Program-made: the position numbers and the translations under genes
The notes under the pieces: model-generated
The model's input: only the letters and a program-made list of their open reading frames with translations
Told to the model about the DNA's origin: nothing
The model's database searches: none
Source: Aliiroseovarius halocynthiae
GTDB taxonomy: Bacteria > Pseudomonadota > Alphaproteobacteria > Rhodobacterales > Rhodobacteraceae
DNA: 64,000 nucleotides
Direction: 5' to 3'
Assembly (NCBI RefSeq): GCF_007004645.1
Contig: NZ_ML660019.1
Coordinates: 1,136,437-1,200,436, forward strand
Shown here: piece after piece, positions 25,557 through 35,027 of the stretch
Numbering within the stretch: position 1 is the first letter of the stretch
How the letters are laid out: each line of letters opens with the position of its first letter

Positions 25557-26777
25557 TTAATGATCGTTGTGGCGATCCAGTTGCATCAGTGCCAAGGCCA
25601 AGCCTGAGCAGATCGTGACGCCGGTCAACAGGGGCAGGGGCGTGCCGTTGAATGCAAGGCCAACAGGCGCTGCGATGGCAATCGCAGCCATGGTCGGAAT
25701 TGCGCCGATAACCGCGCTTGCAGTGCCAGCCACATGGCCCAGGGGTTGGATTGCCAAAGCGTTCAGGTTCCCAAAGCTCAATCCGTTCAGGAAAAACAGC
25801 GTTGTGGCCCAAAGGCAAAAGACGATCAAAGCAGTCTCGCCTTGTGGCATATAGAACGACCAATAAATCAATGTTAGCCCGGCCAGTACCGTCTGCACGG
25901 CAAATCCTGCCTGCGCCAAGCGACGCATTCCAATCCGCATCACAAGACTGGCATTCAGAAGCCCTGAAGCCGCAGAGAATATCGTGATAACGGCAAAGTA
26001 AATCGGAAATTTCGTACCCGCCCCCAACACATCGACAAAAATCTGCTGGGCCGAGCTGATAAAGGCCATAAGCTGTGCGAATGCAAAGGTGATGACCCCC
26101 ATATAGATCAGCGTCACTTTGCTTTTCATCACGATGGCAAAGGCTTTGACTGTCGGGCGCGGAGACAACGGGCGACGGCGGTCGGGGGGGAGGGTTTCTG
26201 GCTGGCGCAGCAGAAACCACGTCAAAATGACGATGGCCAGCAGAATATAGGTGGTGAACATATGCCGCCATCCGAAGCCCAGAACGACCCATTGACCGAT
26301 CAGTGGGGCAATCGCTGGAACCAGTACGAAAAACGTGAACGCCATCGAGTTGACGCGCGCCATTTGCCGCCCCTCATAAAGGTCACGCGTCATGGCCATG
26401 CCACAAGTACGCGGCCCCGCGGCCCCAGCACCTTGCACAAAGCGCCAGAACAGAAGCGCCTCAAGCGATTGTGCCCAAAGCGCGGCAAACGCGGCAATCA
26501 TGTAAAGCGCCATGCCCAGCGCAAGGGACCACCGTCGGCCAATCGAGTCAGACAGGGGCCCAAAAATCAGCTGTCCGGCACCCGCTCCGATTACGAAAGC
26601 GCTGATCAACAGCTGCGCGCGATTAACATCCTCGGGCACAAGAAGGGCCGCGATCTCGGGCAGGGCGGGCATGATCGAATCGATCGAAAATGCCACCATC
26701 GAAAATAGTGCGGCCATCAGCAGCACATATTCTCGCAAGCTTAATGGTTTGACCGGAGATGCGGGCAGGATGCTCAC
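25557..26777 (-). CDS. Bcr/CflA-type multidrug efflux MFS transporter
   Basis: 406 residues with 12 predicted membrane helices. Family phrases: FSIDSIMPALPEIA in helix 1, GAGAGQLIFGPLSDSIGRRW (MFS motif A) and WRFVQGAGAAGPRTCGMAMTRDLY. The start is GTG at 26777, overlapping the stop of the FrnE-like gene by four bases (GTGA). Inner-membrane proton antiporter; substrate unknown. Confidence 0.88.
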   Translation of the reverse strand: MSILPASPVKPLSLREYVLLMAALFSMVAFSIDSIMPALPEIAALLVPEDVNRAQLLISAFVIGAGAGQLIFGPLSDSIGRRWSLALGMALYMIAAFAALWAQSLEALLFWRFVQGAGAAGPRTCGMAMTRDLYEGRQMARVNSMAFTFFVLVPAIAPLIGQWVVLGFGWRHMFTTYILLAIVILTWFLLRQPETLPPDRRRPLSPRPTVKAFAIVMKSKVTLIYMGVITFAFAQLMAFISSAQQIFVDVLGAGTKFPIYFAVITIFSAASGLLNASLVMRIGMRRLAQAGFAVQTVLAGLTLIYWSFYMPQGETALIVFCLWATTLFFLNGLSFGNLNALAIQPLGHVAGTASAVIGAIPTMAAIAIAAPVGLAFNGTPLPLLTGVTICSGLALALMQLDRHNDH

Positions 26778-27442
26778 GAAGCGGGGCCCTCGTCCTCTGT
26801 TTCAGCCGCGTCCAATTGGGCTGTGATGTCATCAATCACTTGCTGCCACAGTTTGATGGGTTGCGCGCCTGGAACCACATGCTGGTTGGCAATCAGGAAG
26901 GTCGGGACCGAGTTTACGCCCTTGTGACGCGCATCCATATCGCGGGCCAGAAGATCGCTGGCGTCTGATGACGAGTCTAACAGGCGTTTCACCATGTCAG
27001 CGTCCATCCCAGCACCTGCCGCGATGTCGCACAGGACATCAGCCTGACCAATGTCTTTGCCATCAACGAAATAGCCGCGGAACAGCCGGTCAACGATTGC
27101 GTTTTGCTTGCCTTCCAGCCCAGCCCAGTGAATTAGCCGATGCGCGTTCATCGTGTTTGGCGTGCGCTTAATAGCCTCTAAATTGATGTCGAGGCCGGAC
27201 GCCGCAGCTTCTTCGATCACGGGCAAATACGCTTTGACGGCTTTCTCCTTGCCGCCGAATTTGCCTTCCAGATAGGCGCGCCGATCCATGCCTTCGGGCG
27301 GCATTTCCGGGTTCAGTTGGAACGGGTGCCAATGGACCTGAAACGGATGATCCGGGCGCGACTCCAATGCGAAATCAAGGCGAGTCTTGCCAATGTAACA
27401 CCACGGGCAAATTGGGTCAGAAAAAATGTCCAGGCGGATCAT
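26774..27442 (-). CDS. DsbA-family (FrnE-like) thioredoxin-fold oxidoreductase
   Basis: 222 residues. Redox motif CPWC at 12-15 in IFSDPICPWCYIGKTR, cis-proline region GVNSVPTFLIANQHVVPGAQ. No signal peptide, so cytosolic, as FrnE and 2-hydroxychromene-2-carboxylate isomerase relatives are. Translationally coupled to the downstream MFS pump. Confidence 0.87.
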   Translation of the reverse strand: MIRLDIFSDPICPWCYIGKTRLDFALESRPDHPFQVHWHPFQLNPEMPPEGMDRRAYLEGKFGGKEKAVKAYLPVIEEAAASGLDINLEAIKRTPNTMNAHRLIHWAGLEGKQNAIVDRLFRGYFVDGKDIGQADVLCDIAAGAGMDADMVKRLLDSSSDASDLLARDMDARHKGVNSVPTFLIANQHVVPGAQPIKLWQQVIDDITAQLDAAETEDEGPAS

Positions 27443-27496
27443 AAATTACTCCTATGGCGGTTAGCTCTATCTGGGATTGACAGGGATGGGAAGAGC

Positions 27497-29041
27497 TCAC
27501 TTGTTTTTTGTGTCATTTGCAACGATCAGCCGACGCAAAGCGGCGCGCGACAACTTGTTATTGGTAGATCTGGGCAGAGCGTTTACGGCTCGAAACAGCC
27601 TTGGGCATTTGTAGTGAGCCAGCAGAGAATGAGCATGGCGCGTCAACTCCTCCTCGGCGATTGGGGCGTCTGACGGGATATAGAAGCAGCCAATCACGGA
27701 TGCATCGGCTTTCACGGAAATTTCAATACAGGCGGCTTCGCTGATGCCGGGATGCAGGGTCATGGCGGTTTCGACTTCGATTGGCGAGACGCGGTAGCCG
27801 CCAGCATTCATGATGTCATCACCGCGCCCGTCATAGATGAACGCGCCTGCTTGCGTCATTGATACGCTGTCACCAGTTAGAAACCAGTCGCTTAAGAACT
27901 TGTCCGCTGTCGCTTCGGGTGCATTCAGGTACTCAAGCATCAAGCCGGGATCGCTGCGATGGATGGCCAGTGTTCCGGTGGTGCCAACGGGAACGGGTGA
28001 GCCGCTTCTGTCCAGAACCGCCAAATGGCGACCTGTTTGCCCAAAGCCCAGCGCGCCGTCTGGCGCGGGCTTTGACGGGGACCCCGATATGAAGGTCGAG
28101 CATTCTGACATGCCAAATGCTTCGTGAATTGGGGTGTGGGTCTGCTCCTCCCACCGGGTGCGGGTGATTTCGGGCAGTTTTTCGCCGGCGGACAGGCCAT
28201 GGCGCAGGTGGGGCAGCGTCGGCAGCGTCGCTTTCAATATTTGGCGATATACGCCGGGGGCTGCCGCGAAAATCGAGACGTTTTCGCGGGACAACAGCGC
28301 CGAAAGGTCATTGGGTGTGTTGCCTGCGGCCGGGATTAAAGCGGTTGCGCCAACAGACCATGGATCCATCAACCCCGTGCCCAGTGTGTAAGTCCAGTTA
28401 AAGGCACCTGCATGCATGACGCGGTCGTTTTCGGTGATTCCATACCAGCCGTCCCACATCATTTGACGTGCCCAGATGGCGCGATGTGCGTGCAGCACGG
28501 CACGCGCTTGCCCCGAGGTGCCAGAGGTGAAGATAATATAAGCAGGTCGTTCCGGGCATCCTTGGTGATAGGCGGCTGGGGAAAGGTCCGTGAAGCCATG
28601 CAGGGTCTTCGTCTCAATCACGCTGCAGGGGGCGGGATCAGGCAATGCGATGCCGGGTTCTGCGATGATCAGAGACGGGGTGACCAGCTTGGCCATGCGC
28701 GTGATTTCCGATCCGGTCAGCTGGGACGAACTGGGGATAGGAACCAGCCCGGCCGCAATGGCCCCTAGAAACCCCAACGGAAAGTCCACCGTGTTGCCCA
28801 GCCGAAGCAGCACGCGATCTCCGGGCTGCAAGCCTTGGTCCAGCAGACCTGTCGCAACGCCCAAAACAGCACGTTCAAGCTGCGCATATGTCCAGCGCGC
28901 ATTTGGTAAGGTGTCAGCCGACACGATCTCTAACGCGATCTTGCCCCCTAAACGGGCTGCATGTTGCAGCACATATTGTGCCATGTTGAACGACGCGGGA
29001 GCGGGTGGCAGCGGTGACGAAGGTCTTAATTCCGAGATCAT
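27497..29041 (-). CDS. Acyl-CoA synthetase (AMP-dependent, benzoate-CoA ligase-like)
   Basis: 514 residues. AMP-binding P-loop YIIFTSGTSGQARAVLHAH, A5-type motif HEAFGMSECSTF, the hinge aspartate in WFLTGDSVSM, YDGRGDDIMNAGGYRVSPIEVE, and the adenylating lysine near the C-terminus in NNKLSRAALRR. It activates a carboxylic acid as its CoA ester; substrate unknown. It reads away from an XRE-cupin regulator 78 bases distant, which probably controls it. Confidence 0.87.
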   Translation of the reverse strand: MISELRPSSPLPPAPASFNMAQYVLQHAARLGGKIALEIVSADTLPNARWTYAQLERAVLGVATGLLDQGLQPGDRVLLRLGNTVDFPLGFLGAIAAGLVPIPSSSQLTGSEITRMAKLVTPSLIIAEPGIALPDPAPCSVIETKTLHGFTDLSPAAYHQGCPERPAYIIFTSGTSGQARAVLHAHRAIWARQMMWDGWYGITENDRVMHAGAFNWTYTLGTGLMDPWSVGATALIPAAGNTPNDLSALLSRENVSIFAAAPGVYRQILKATLPTLPHLRHGLSAGEKLPEITRTRWEEQTHTPIHEAFGMSECSTFISGSPSKPAPDGALGFGQTGRHLAVLDRSGSPVPVGTTGTLAIHRSDPGLMLEYLNAPEATADKFLSDWFLTGDSVSMTQAGAFIYDGRGDDIMNAGGYRVSPIEVETAMTLHPGISEAACIEISVKADASVIGCFYIPSDAPIAEEELTRHAHSLLAHYKCPRLFRAVNALPRSTNNKLSRAALRRLIVANDTKNK

Positions 29042-29119
29042 AAGTCTGATGTGCCAAGGGTTGGTCCCGGATGCAAGCCGTGCGGTTGCATCGCGACAGA
29101 TTGTCTGTATTCAAGGGAC

Positions 29120-29746
29120 ATGACCAAGACCAACCAACCCAGCCTGATCAAGCTTGCCCGTGAAACCGGGGAAGATCTGCCCGACCCCAGCCCGTTGAAC
29201 TTGGGCGAGCGTGTGCGCGAGCTTCGTAAGTCGCGTGGTTGGACGTTGGAACAGGCAGCGGGGCAAGCCGGGCTTGCGCGCTCCACCCTGTCCAAGATCG
29301 AGAACGGTCAGATGTCGCCAACCTATGAGGCGTTGAAGAAGCTGGCCGTTGGGCTTGAGATCTCGGTGCCGCAGCTGTTTACCGCGCCCAAATCTGCGCA
29401 GGTCTCGGGCCGGATGGTGGTCACAAAATCCGGCGATGGAAACGAACACCCCACCGCCACTTACGAGCATGAGATCCTGGCGGGCGCGCTGACCAAGAAG
29501 TCTATGCTGCCCTACCGCGCCCGTGTTCGTGCGCGTTCGTTTGACGAATTCGACGGCTGGGTGCGTCATGATGGTGAAGAGTTTCTGTATGTGCTGACCG
29601 GAGCCGTGCGTCTGATTACCGAGTTCTATGAACCGGTTGAAATGCGTCGCGGCGACAGTGCTTATTACGACGCCTCGATGGGGCATAACGTGGTTTCGGT
29701 CAGCGAAGAGGATGCGATGATCCTGTGGGTGACCTCGCTGACCTAA
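29120..29746 (+). CDS. XRE-family regulator with C-terminal cupin
   Basis: 208 residues from ATG 29120 (AAGGGA upstream). The N-terminal helix-turn-helix LNLGERVRELRKSRGWTLEQ, AAGQAGLARSTLSKIENGQM, SPTYEALKKLA is followed by a cupin sensor (EEFLYVLTGAVRLITE, YEPVEMRRGDSAYYDASMGH). Such proteins (SutR/PuuR type) sense small metabolites. Divergent from the acyl-CoA ligase. Ends 4 bases before the convergent Acr3 gene. Confidence 0.88.
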   Translation: MTKTNQPSLIKLARETGEDLPDPSPLNLGERVRELRKSRGWTLEQAAGQAGLARSTLSKIENGQMSPTYEALKKLAVGLEISVPQLFTAPKSAQVSGRMVVTKSGDGNEHPTATYEHEILAGALTKKSMLPYRARVRARSFDEFDGWVRHDGEEFLYVLTGAVRLITEFYEPVEMRRGDSAYYDASMGHNVVSVSEEDAMILWVTSLT

Positions 29747-29749
29747 GGG

Positions 29750-30769
29750 TCAGGCTTCGGGAAACCAGTGGCGTGTGCGGTTGGCAATGGCGACCAGCGA
29801 CAGCATCACTGGCACCTCGACCAAGACGCCGACCACTGTGGCCAGCGCCGCGCCCGAGTTCAGCCCGAACAGCGAGATTGCCACCGCCACTGCCAGTTCG
29901 AAGAAGTTTGACGTACCGATCATGCAGGCTGGTGCCGCGATGTTGTGCGGCAGCTTCATCGCCTTCGCCGCACCATAAGCAATGGCGAAGATGCCATAGG
30001 TCTGGATCAGCAGGGGCATTGCAATCAGGACAATCGCCAACGGTTTCGCCAAAATAGTTTGCGCTTGAAATCCAAAGAGCAGCACCACAGTGGCAAGCAG
30101 CCCCACGACCGACCATGGCTTTAGGCGGGCGAGGAAGGCGTCTAGCTGGGCTTCTCCGTTCTTCGCCAGCCGTGCTCGCGTCACGATCCCGGCGGCAAGC
30201 GGCAGAACCACGTAAAGAATTACCGAGAGCACCAATGTTTCCCACGGGACGGTGACGTCCGAAATGCCCAGCAGGAAGGCGGCAATGGGGGCGAAGGCGA
30301 AGATCATGATCACGTCATTCACGCTGACCTGAACCAGCGTATAGGCCGGGTCGCCCTTGGTCAGCTGGCTCCAGACAAAGACCATGGCTGTGCAGGGGGC
30401 CACACCCAGCAGGATCATGCCCGCGATGTATTCATTGGCGGTTTCGGGCTCGACAAGCCCGGCAAAGATCACACGGAAGAACAGCCAGCCAAGGGCGGCC
30501 ATGGTGAAGGGCTTGATCAGCCAGTTGATCACCAGCGTCAGCACCAGCCCCTTGGGGCGGCGGCCAATGTCTTTGATCGATGCGAAGTCGACCTGCACCA
30601 TCATCGGATAGATCATCACCCAGATCAGCACGGCGACCACAAGGTTCACCTTGGAAATCTCAAGCGCAGCGATGGTTTGGAAAAGGCTGGGCATCAGATT
30701 GCCCAGAAGAACGCCTGCAATGATGCTTAAAGCGACCCAGACGGACAGGAAACGTTCGAAAATACCCAT
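29750..30769 (-). CDS. arsB (acr3): Acr3-family arsenite efflux permease
   Basis: 339 residues, ten membrane helices. The family signature is [20 protein letters not shown], holding the essential cysteine, with [11 protein letters not shown] before it and [20 protein letters not shown] near the end. Exports As(III) (and perhaps Sb(III)). Unusually no arsR, arsC or arsH gene is adjacent. Confidence 0.9.
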   Translation of the reverse strand: MGIFERFLSVWVALSIIAGVLLGNLMPSLFQTIAALEISKVNLVVAVLIWVMIYPMMVQVDFASIKDIGRRPKGLVLTLVINWLIKPFTMAALGWLFFRVIFAGLVEPETANEYIAGMILLGVAPCTAMVFVWSQLTKGDPAYTLVQVSVNDVIMIFAFAPIAAFLLGISDVTVPWETLVLSVILYVVLPLAAGIVTRARLAKNGEAQLDAFLARLKPWSVVGLLATVVLLFGFQAQTILAKPLAIVLIAMPLLIQTYGIFAIAYGAAKAMKLPHNIAAPACMIGTSNFFELAVAVAISLFGLNSGAALATVVGVLVEVPVMLSLVAIANRTRHWFPEA

Positions 30770-30835
30770 GTGACCTCCGGGCGGCGGATGTTCGCGTTAT
30801 GCGATGCGTAGTCGCCGCCCGAAATCAGTTCAAGC

Positions 30836-32656
30836 TTATTCGTCGTACCACCAGATTTCCGGCTGGAAGCCCAGATAATCGCCATACATCGGAATGCGCT
30901 GGGGGAAGTGCAGTTCCTTGGCATGGGCGATCCACGAGACATCGCGATACCAGATCGGAATGACATATCGACCGGCCATCAGCAGGCGATCCAGCGCCTT
31001 GGTGGCGGAGCGGAAATCCTCTTGCGACTGTGCGGATGGGATCGCGTCGATCATCGCATCAATAGCCGGGCTTTTCACGCCCATCAGGTTGCGGCTGCCA
31101 ACTTCATCTGCGGCAGCACTGCCCCAGTTGAACTTCTGTTCGTTGCCCGGCGACAAGGACGCGCTGCGCTCGATATAGGTCATATCGAAGTCAAATGCCC
31201 GGGTGCGTTCCTTGTATTGGGCGCTGTCGATCGAGGTGACTGAGGGCGTGATCCCCATCCGGCTCAGCGCGGCCATGAAAATATCCATGGTCTGGCGGGT
31301 CTCATTTGCACCTTGCTGAAGAACGATTTCGAATGTGAAGGGCGCGCCTGCCGCGTTTTTCATTTGGCCGTCCTGGACCGTCCAACCCGCGTCCTCCATC
31401 AGGGCTATGGCCTTGCGAAGGCCGGCGCGGTTACGCTCGGATCCGTCGGAAACGGGCAGGGCATAGCCATCAAGAACGTCAGCCGGGATCTGGTCCGCGA
31501 AGGGTTCCAGAAGGGCACGGACTTTGCCTTCGGCCGGGGCGCCGACGTCCATGCCCAGAACCGAGTTGCCGAAATAGCTGGGGATCCGCTTGCGGTCGCC
31601 GTCATTGATCGTCTGGTTGATGAACTCATAGTTAAACGCGTGGATCATCGCGTCGCGAACGCGGATATCTGCGAAAACTGGGTTGCGCGTGTTCATCACA
31701 TAGCCCCACAGCCCGCTGGGACGCTGGTGCTTGATCTCAGACAGAACCACATCACCTGACTGAACTGCGGGGAAATCAAACTGCGTGGCCCATTTCTGCG
31801 CGTTGAATTCGCGGTGAGTGTTGGCTTCGCCAGCTTTGAACGCCTCAAACGTCACGCCGCCATCGCCGTAATAGTCAAAGCGAATCTCATCCAGATTGGC
31901 CTGACCTTTCATAAAGGGAACGTCCTTGCCCCAGTAATCGGGGTTGCGTTTCAGGGTCAGATATCGGCCCGGCTCGAAATCCCCGATTGTGTAAGGGCCC
32001 GAGGTGATGGGCAGTACGTCGATGCCAGATGCCTCGAAATCTTTGCCTTCCCATTGTGCCTTTTTCAGGATCGGGCGCATGCCCGCCAGCAAAACCAGTT
32101 CGCGATTGTCTTCTGTGAAGGTGAACTTCACGCTGCGTGGACCCGTCTGTTCAAGCGTCTCGACCTGTTTCCAGAACCCGTGATATCGGGGATGGCCGAT
32201 GGTGCCTAAAGTCTCGTAGGACCACATGACATCTTCGACCGTGACGGGCGACCCATCCGAGAACGCGGCTTCCTCGCGCAAGGTGAACTCGACCCAGCTG
32301 CGATCGCCGTCGGTTTCGATAGTCTCGGCCAGCAGGCCGTACAGCGTGAACGGCTCGTCCCAACTGCGGCCCATCAGGCTTTCAGCCAGCATGAAGCGCA
32401 GCTGCCACGGGGTGCTGCCCTTACGAATATAGGGATGCAAACTGTCAAAGCCGCCCGATTCTGCGAAGACAATGCGCCCGCCTTTAGGCGCGTCCGGGTT
32501 CACATGCGGCATTGCCGCAAAGTCGGCGGGCAGGGCGGGGGCACCGTACATGGCAATGCCATGTTGCGGTTCGGCATGCGTAGCCAACGCCGCCGACAAC
32601 GTCACCGCGCCGGTTGCGATGATGCCACGAAGCTTTTGGGGTAGAATTATTCTCAT
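30836..32656 (-). CDS. Extracellular solute-binding protein family 5 (YejA-like)
   Basis: 606 residues with a signal peptide ending near THAEPQHG. SBP_bac_5 features: GGRIVFAESGGFDSLHPYI, LAESLMGRSWDEPFTLYGLL, AFSDGSPVTVEDVMWSYETL, GPYTIGDFEPGRYLTLKRN and RDAMIHAFNYEFIN. YejA proteins deliver peptides such as microcin C to YejBEF. ATG 32656 with AAGGATC is used; a GTG 18 bases earlier is possible. No permease or ATPase genes follow; the arsenite pump is downstream, so it is an orphan here. Confidence 0.87.
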   Translation of the reverse strand: MRIILPQKLRGIIATGAVTLSAALATHAEPQHGIAMYGAPALPADFAAMPHVNPDAPKGGRIVFAESGGFDSLHPYIRKGSTPWQLRFMLAESLMGRSWDEPFTLYGLLAETIETDGDRSWVEFTLREEAAFSDGSPVTVEDVMWSYETLGTIGHPRYHGFWKQVETLEQTGPRSVKFTFTEDNRELVLLAGMRPILKKAQWEGKDFEASGIDVLPITSGPYTIGDFEPGRYLTLKRNPDYWGKDVPFMKGQANLDEIRFDYYGDGGVTFEAFKAGEANTHREFNAQKWATQFDFPAVQSGDVVLSEIKHQRPSGLWGYVMNTRNPVFADIRVRDAMIHAFNYEFINQTINDGDRKRIPSYFGNSVLGMDVGAPAEGKVRALLEPFADQIPADVLDGYALPVSDGSERNRAGLRKAIALMEDAGWTVQDGQMKNAAGAPFTFEIVLQQGANETRQTMDIFMAALSRMGITPSVTSIDSAQYKERTRAFDFDMTYIERSASLSPGNEQKFNWGSAAADEVGSRNLMGVKSPAIDAMIDAIPSAQSQEDFRSATKALDRLLMAGRYVIPIWYRDVSWIAHAKELHFPQRIPMYGDYLGFQPEIWWYDE

Positions 32657-32679
32657 TGCGCTGTGATCCTTCACATCCC

Positions 32680-32722
32680 GGATTTACTTGGGGCCTGATT
32701 TATTTGGGGCCTGATTTAGTTA
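32680..32722. repeat. 16-bp tandem repeat, 2.7 copies
   Basis: Unit GGATTTACTTGGGGCC (32680-32695), then TGATTTATTTGGGGCC (32696-32711), then the partial TGATTTAGTTA. Lies 24 bases upstream of the solute-binding protein gene, in its leader or promoter. Confidence 0.75.
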
Positions 32723-32765
32723 GACAAAGACTAGAGGTGGAAAACAGTCTTTTCAAACTTTTAGC

Positions 32766-32794
32766 TTGGATAAAGGCGCCCAACCGCTTATAAA
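32766..32794 (+). promoter_or_regulatory. Sigma70-type promoter of the small RNA
   Basis: TTGGAT (-35, 32766-32771), 17-base spacer, TATAAA (-10, 32789-32794). A start near 32801 is expected. Spacing is ideal and there is no open frame before the terminator at 32850. Confidence 0.65.
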
Positions 32795-32800
32795 GAATGC

Positions 32801-32876
32801 ACTGCTCGATAGGTTTCTTGCCTGTATGAAACCTGCCTCAATAACTTTGCGCCCGCCTTGTGCGGGCGTTTTTTTT
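32801..32876 (+). ncRNA. Putative trans-acting small RNA (~76 nt)
   Basis: Bounded by a good promoter and a strong intrinsic terminator. The transcript folds as hairpin AGGTTTC / GAAACCT (32811-32834, 10-base loop TTGCCTGTAT), a single-stranded linker with CTGCCTCAATAACTT, and the terminator stem. No start codon plus ribosome site is seen. I do not recognise an Rfam family. Architecture (5' hairpin, exposed pyrimidine-rich linker, terminator) is that of a regulatory sRNA. Confidence 0.6.
32850..32876 (+). terminator. Strong Rho-independent terminator
   Basis: CGCCCGC-CTTGT-GCGGGCG, perfect 7-bp GC stem followed by eight T. Confidence 0.9.
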
Positions 32877-33040
32877 ATGGCGAATCCGGGTGGTGAGCTC
32901 AAAACAGAAGCCGTCACGCGACACTGAAGAATCGGGTGATTCCAAAGGCGAATTTCCCCGCGCAAAAGCACTGGTACCTTGGATTCCTTGCGTTATGCTG
33001 CACTGCAACAGATTTCATGACGTGGATAAGGAACGCAGTT

Positions 33041-33826
33041 ATGGCCATTACAACTTCGCTGGAAGGTAAAACCGCCGTCATCACGGGTTCGAATTCAGGC
33101 ATTGGCCTTGGCGTCGCGCGAGAGCTTGCGCGCGCAGGTGCGGATGTTGTCCTGAACTCCTTCACCGATTCGCCCGACGATCACGCCATTGCGGACGCTG
33201 TCGCGAAAGAATTTGGTGTAAACGCGCGATATGTGCAGGCGGACATGTCCAAAGCCGAAGATTGCCGCGCACTGATTGAAAAGGCCGGGCGCTGCGACAT
33301 TCTGGTGAACAATGCAGGCATTCAGCACGTCGCCCCGGTTGAAGAGTTTCCGGTCGACAAATGGAATGCAATCATCGCCATTAACATGAGCTCGGCTTTT
33401 CACACCACGGCGGCAGCGGTTCCGCAGATGCGCGCCAACGGGTGGGGACGGGTGATCAATGTTGCCTCGGCACACGGGTTGACCGCGTCGCCCTATAAAT
33501 CCGCCTATGTCGCAGCCAAGCATGGTGTGGTGGGCCTGACCAAGACCGTGGCCTTGGAAACAGCCGAAGATCCGATCACCGTGAACGCAATTTGTCCGGG
33601 TTATGTGCTGACCCCGCTGGTGGAAAGCCAAATCCCAGACACGATGCGTGAATATGATATGTCGCGCGAAGACGTCATCAAAAATGTCATGTTGAAGCGC
33701 CAGCCGTCGAAAGAGTTCGCAACGGTCGAGCAGATGGGCGGAACCGCCATTTTCTTGTGCTCGGATGCGGGTGCTCAGATCACCGGGACGACGATCTCGG
33801 TCGATGGCGGCTGGACGGCTCTTTAA
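33041..33826 (+). CDS. bdhA: 3-hydroxybutyrate dehydrogenase (short-chain dehydrogenase)
   Basis: 261 residues. SDR motifs: VITGSNSGIGLGVARELA (cofactor), LVNNAGIQHVAPVEEF, catalytic serine in INVASAHGLTAS, YKSAYVAAKHG (Tyr-x3-Lys), and the C-terminus GTTISVDGGWTAL. AHGLTASPYKSAYVAAKHGV and PGYVLTPLV match D-3-hydroxybutyrate dehydrogenases. Interconverts 3-hydroxybutyrate and acetoacetate in polyhydroxybutyrate turnover. AAGGA precedes the ATG at 33041; a longer frame from 32936 lacks support. A patatin gene follows by 3 bases. Confidence 0.87.
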   Translation: MAITTSLEGKTAVITGSNSGIGLGVARELARAGADVVLNSFTDSPDDHAIADAVAKEFGVNARYVQADMSKAEDCRALIEKAGRCDILVNNAGIQHVAPVEEFPVDKWNAIIAINMSSAFHTTAAAVPQMRANGWGRVINVASAHGLTASPYKSAYVAAKHGVVGLTKTVALETAEDPITVNAICPGYVLTPLVESQIPDTMREYDMSREDVIKNVMLKRQPSKEFATVEQMGGTAIFLCSDAGAQITGTTISVDGGWTAL

Positions 33827-33829
33827 ATC

Positions 33830-34882
33830 ATGGCCTCGCCCAAGCGTATAAATCTGGCGCTCCAAGGGGGCGGTGCACATGGTGCCTTCACTTGGGGCGT
33901 GCTCGATTGCCTGTTGGAAGATGAAGGGATCGAGATTGCTGCGATTACCGGAACTTCAGCGGGCGCATTGAATGGTGCAGCGCTGAAGGCGGGGCTGGTG
34001 TCGGATGGTAAGGGCGAGGACCGCGATGCGGCACGGGCATCTCTGGATGCACTGTGGCATCGGTTGGCGGGCGTAAATGACCTGCGTTTGACCACTTGGT
34101 TTGCGCAGTTTGCACCGCATAGTGACATGATCAGTCAGGCGCTTGAAGCAACGCCGATCTTTGCATGGGCTGATATGGCCAGCCGGATGGTCAGCCCTTA
34201 TGATTACGGTCTTTTCTACGCGAACCCGCTGAAACCTGTGGTCGAGGTATTCGACTATGATCAGGTTTGCGCCCATACCGGTCCGCAGCTTTATGTTTCG
34301 GCCACCAATGTGCGCACGGGTAAGATCCGGGTGTTCCAAGGGGACGAGATCTCGACCGAGGCGATATTGGCATCGGCCTGTTTGCCAACCTTGTTCAAGG
34401 CGGTCGAACTTGAGGATCCCAAAACAGGCACGGTCGAGGCTTACTGGGATGGCGGCTATACCGGCAACCCAGCGCTGTTTCCGCTGTTTAACCGTGCACT
34501 ACCCGCCGACGTGGTGGTAGTGAACATCAACCCTTTGTTCCGGCCGGACATCCCGACCTCTGGCCAGGACATTCAAAACCGCATCAACGAGATCAGCTTC
34601 AATTCATCGCTCCTGCGCGAGTTGCGGGCGATCCGCTTCGTCAAACGTCTGATTGAGGAAGGTCAGATGTCGTCAGACCAGATGCGTGATGTGTTGGTGC
34701 ATATGATCGCAGATGATGCCTTGATGCGGGACCTGTCGGTGGCCACGAAGCTCATTCCCGCGGCGGTAATGCTGTCGCGGTTGAAAGAGGCCGGGCGCAA
34801 AGCGGCCAAGACCTTCTTGGCGGCGCATCGCGGGGATCTGAACACTAGAAGTACGGTGGATCTGGAAGAGATGTTTGGTTAG
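33830..34882 (+). CDS. Patatin-like phospholipase/esterase
   Basis: 350 residues. Oxyanion motif LALQGGGAHGAFTWGVLD, nucleophile GTSAG, and the DGG of the catalytic dyad in YWDGGYTGNPALFPLF. No signal peptide. Cotranscribed with bdhA, so it may act on intracellular polyhydroxybutyrate granules or on phospholipid; the former is inference from context. C-terminal ~100 residues are helical and of unknown role. Confidence 0.87.
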   Translation: MASPKRINLALQGGGAHGAFTWGVLDCLLEDEGIEIAAITGTSAGALNGAALKAGLVSDGKGEDRDAARASLDALWHRLAGVNDLRLTTWFAQFAPHSDMISQALEATPIFAWADMASRMVSPYDYGLFYANPLKPVVEVFDYDQVCAHTGPQLYVSATNVRTGKIRVFQGDEISTEAILASACLPTLFKAVELEDPKTGTVEAYWDGGYTGNPALFPLFNRALPADVVVVNINPLFRPDIPTSGQDIQNRINEISFNSSLLRELRAIRFVKRLIEEGQMSSDQMRDVLVHMIADDALMRDLSVATKLIPAAVMLSRLKEAGRKAAKTFLAAHRGDLNTRSTVDLEEMFG

Positions 34883-35027
34883 TTCGGTGCCCTGGTCACG
34901 ACGCCCCACTGTTGCGCCTCCATAGTTGTCGGCAACGCAATAGCACCGCACAGATCGCGGGCGCTATAGTCTCGAGAAATGATGGAAGGGCTGCGTTCTT
35001 ACAAACTCTGTTTGTGACCTTGGAGAC

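Larger units (their letters stand above)
32657..33040. other. Intergenic region with tandem repeat and small-RNA unit
   Basis: 384 bases between two divergent protein genes. Holds a 16-bp tandem repeat (32680-32722), a sigma70-type promoter (32766-32794), a probable small RNA with terminator (32801-32876), then about 160 bases with no recognised structure before the next gene. Confidence 0.7.
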
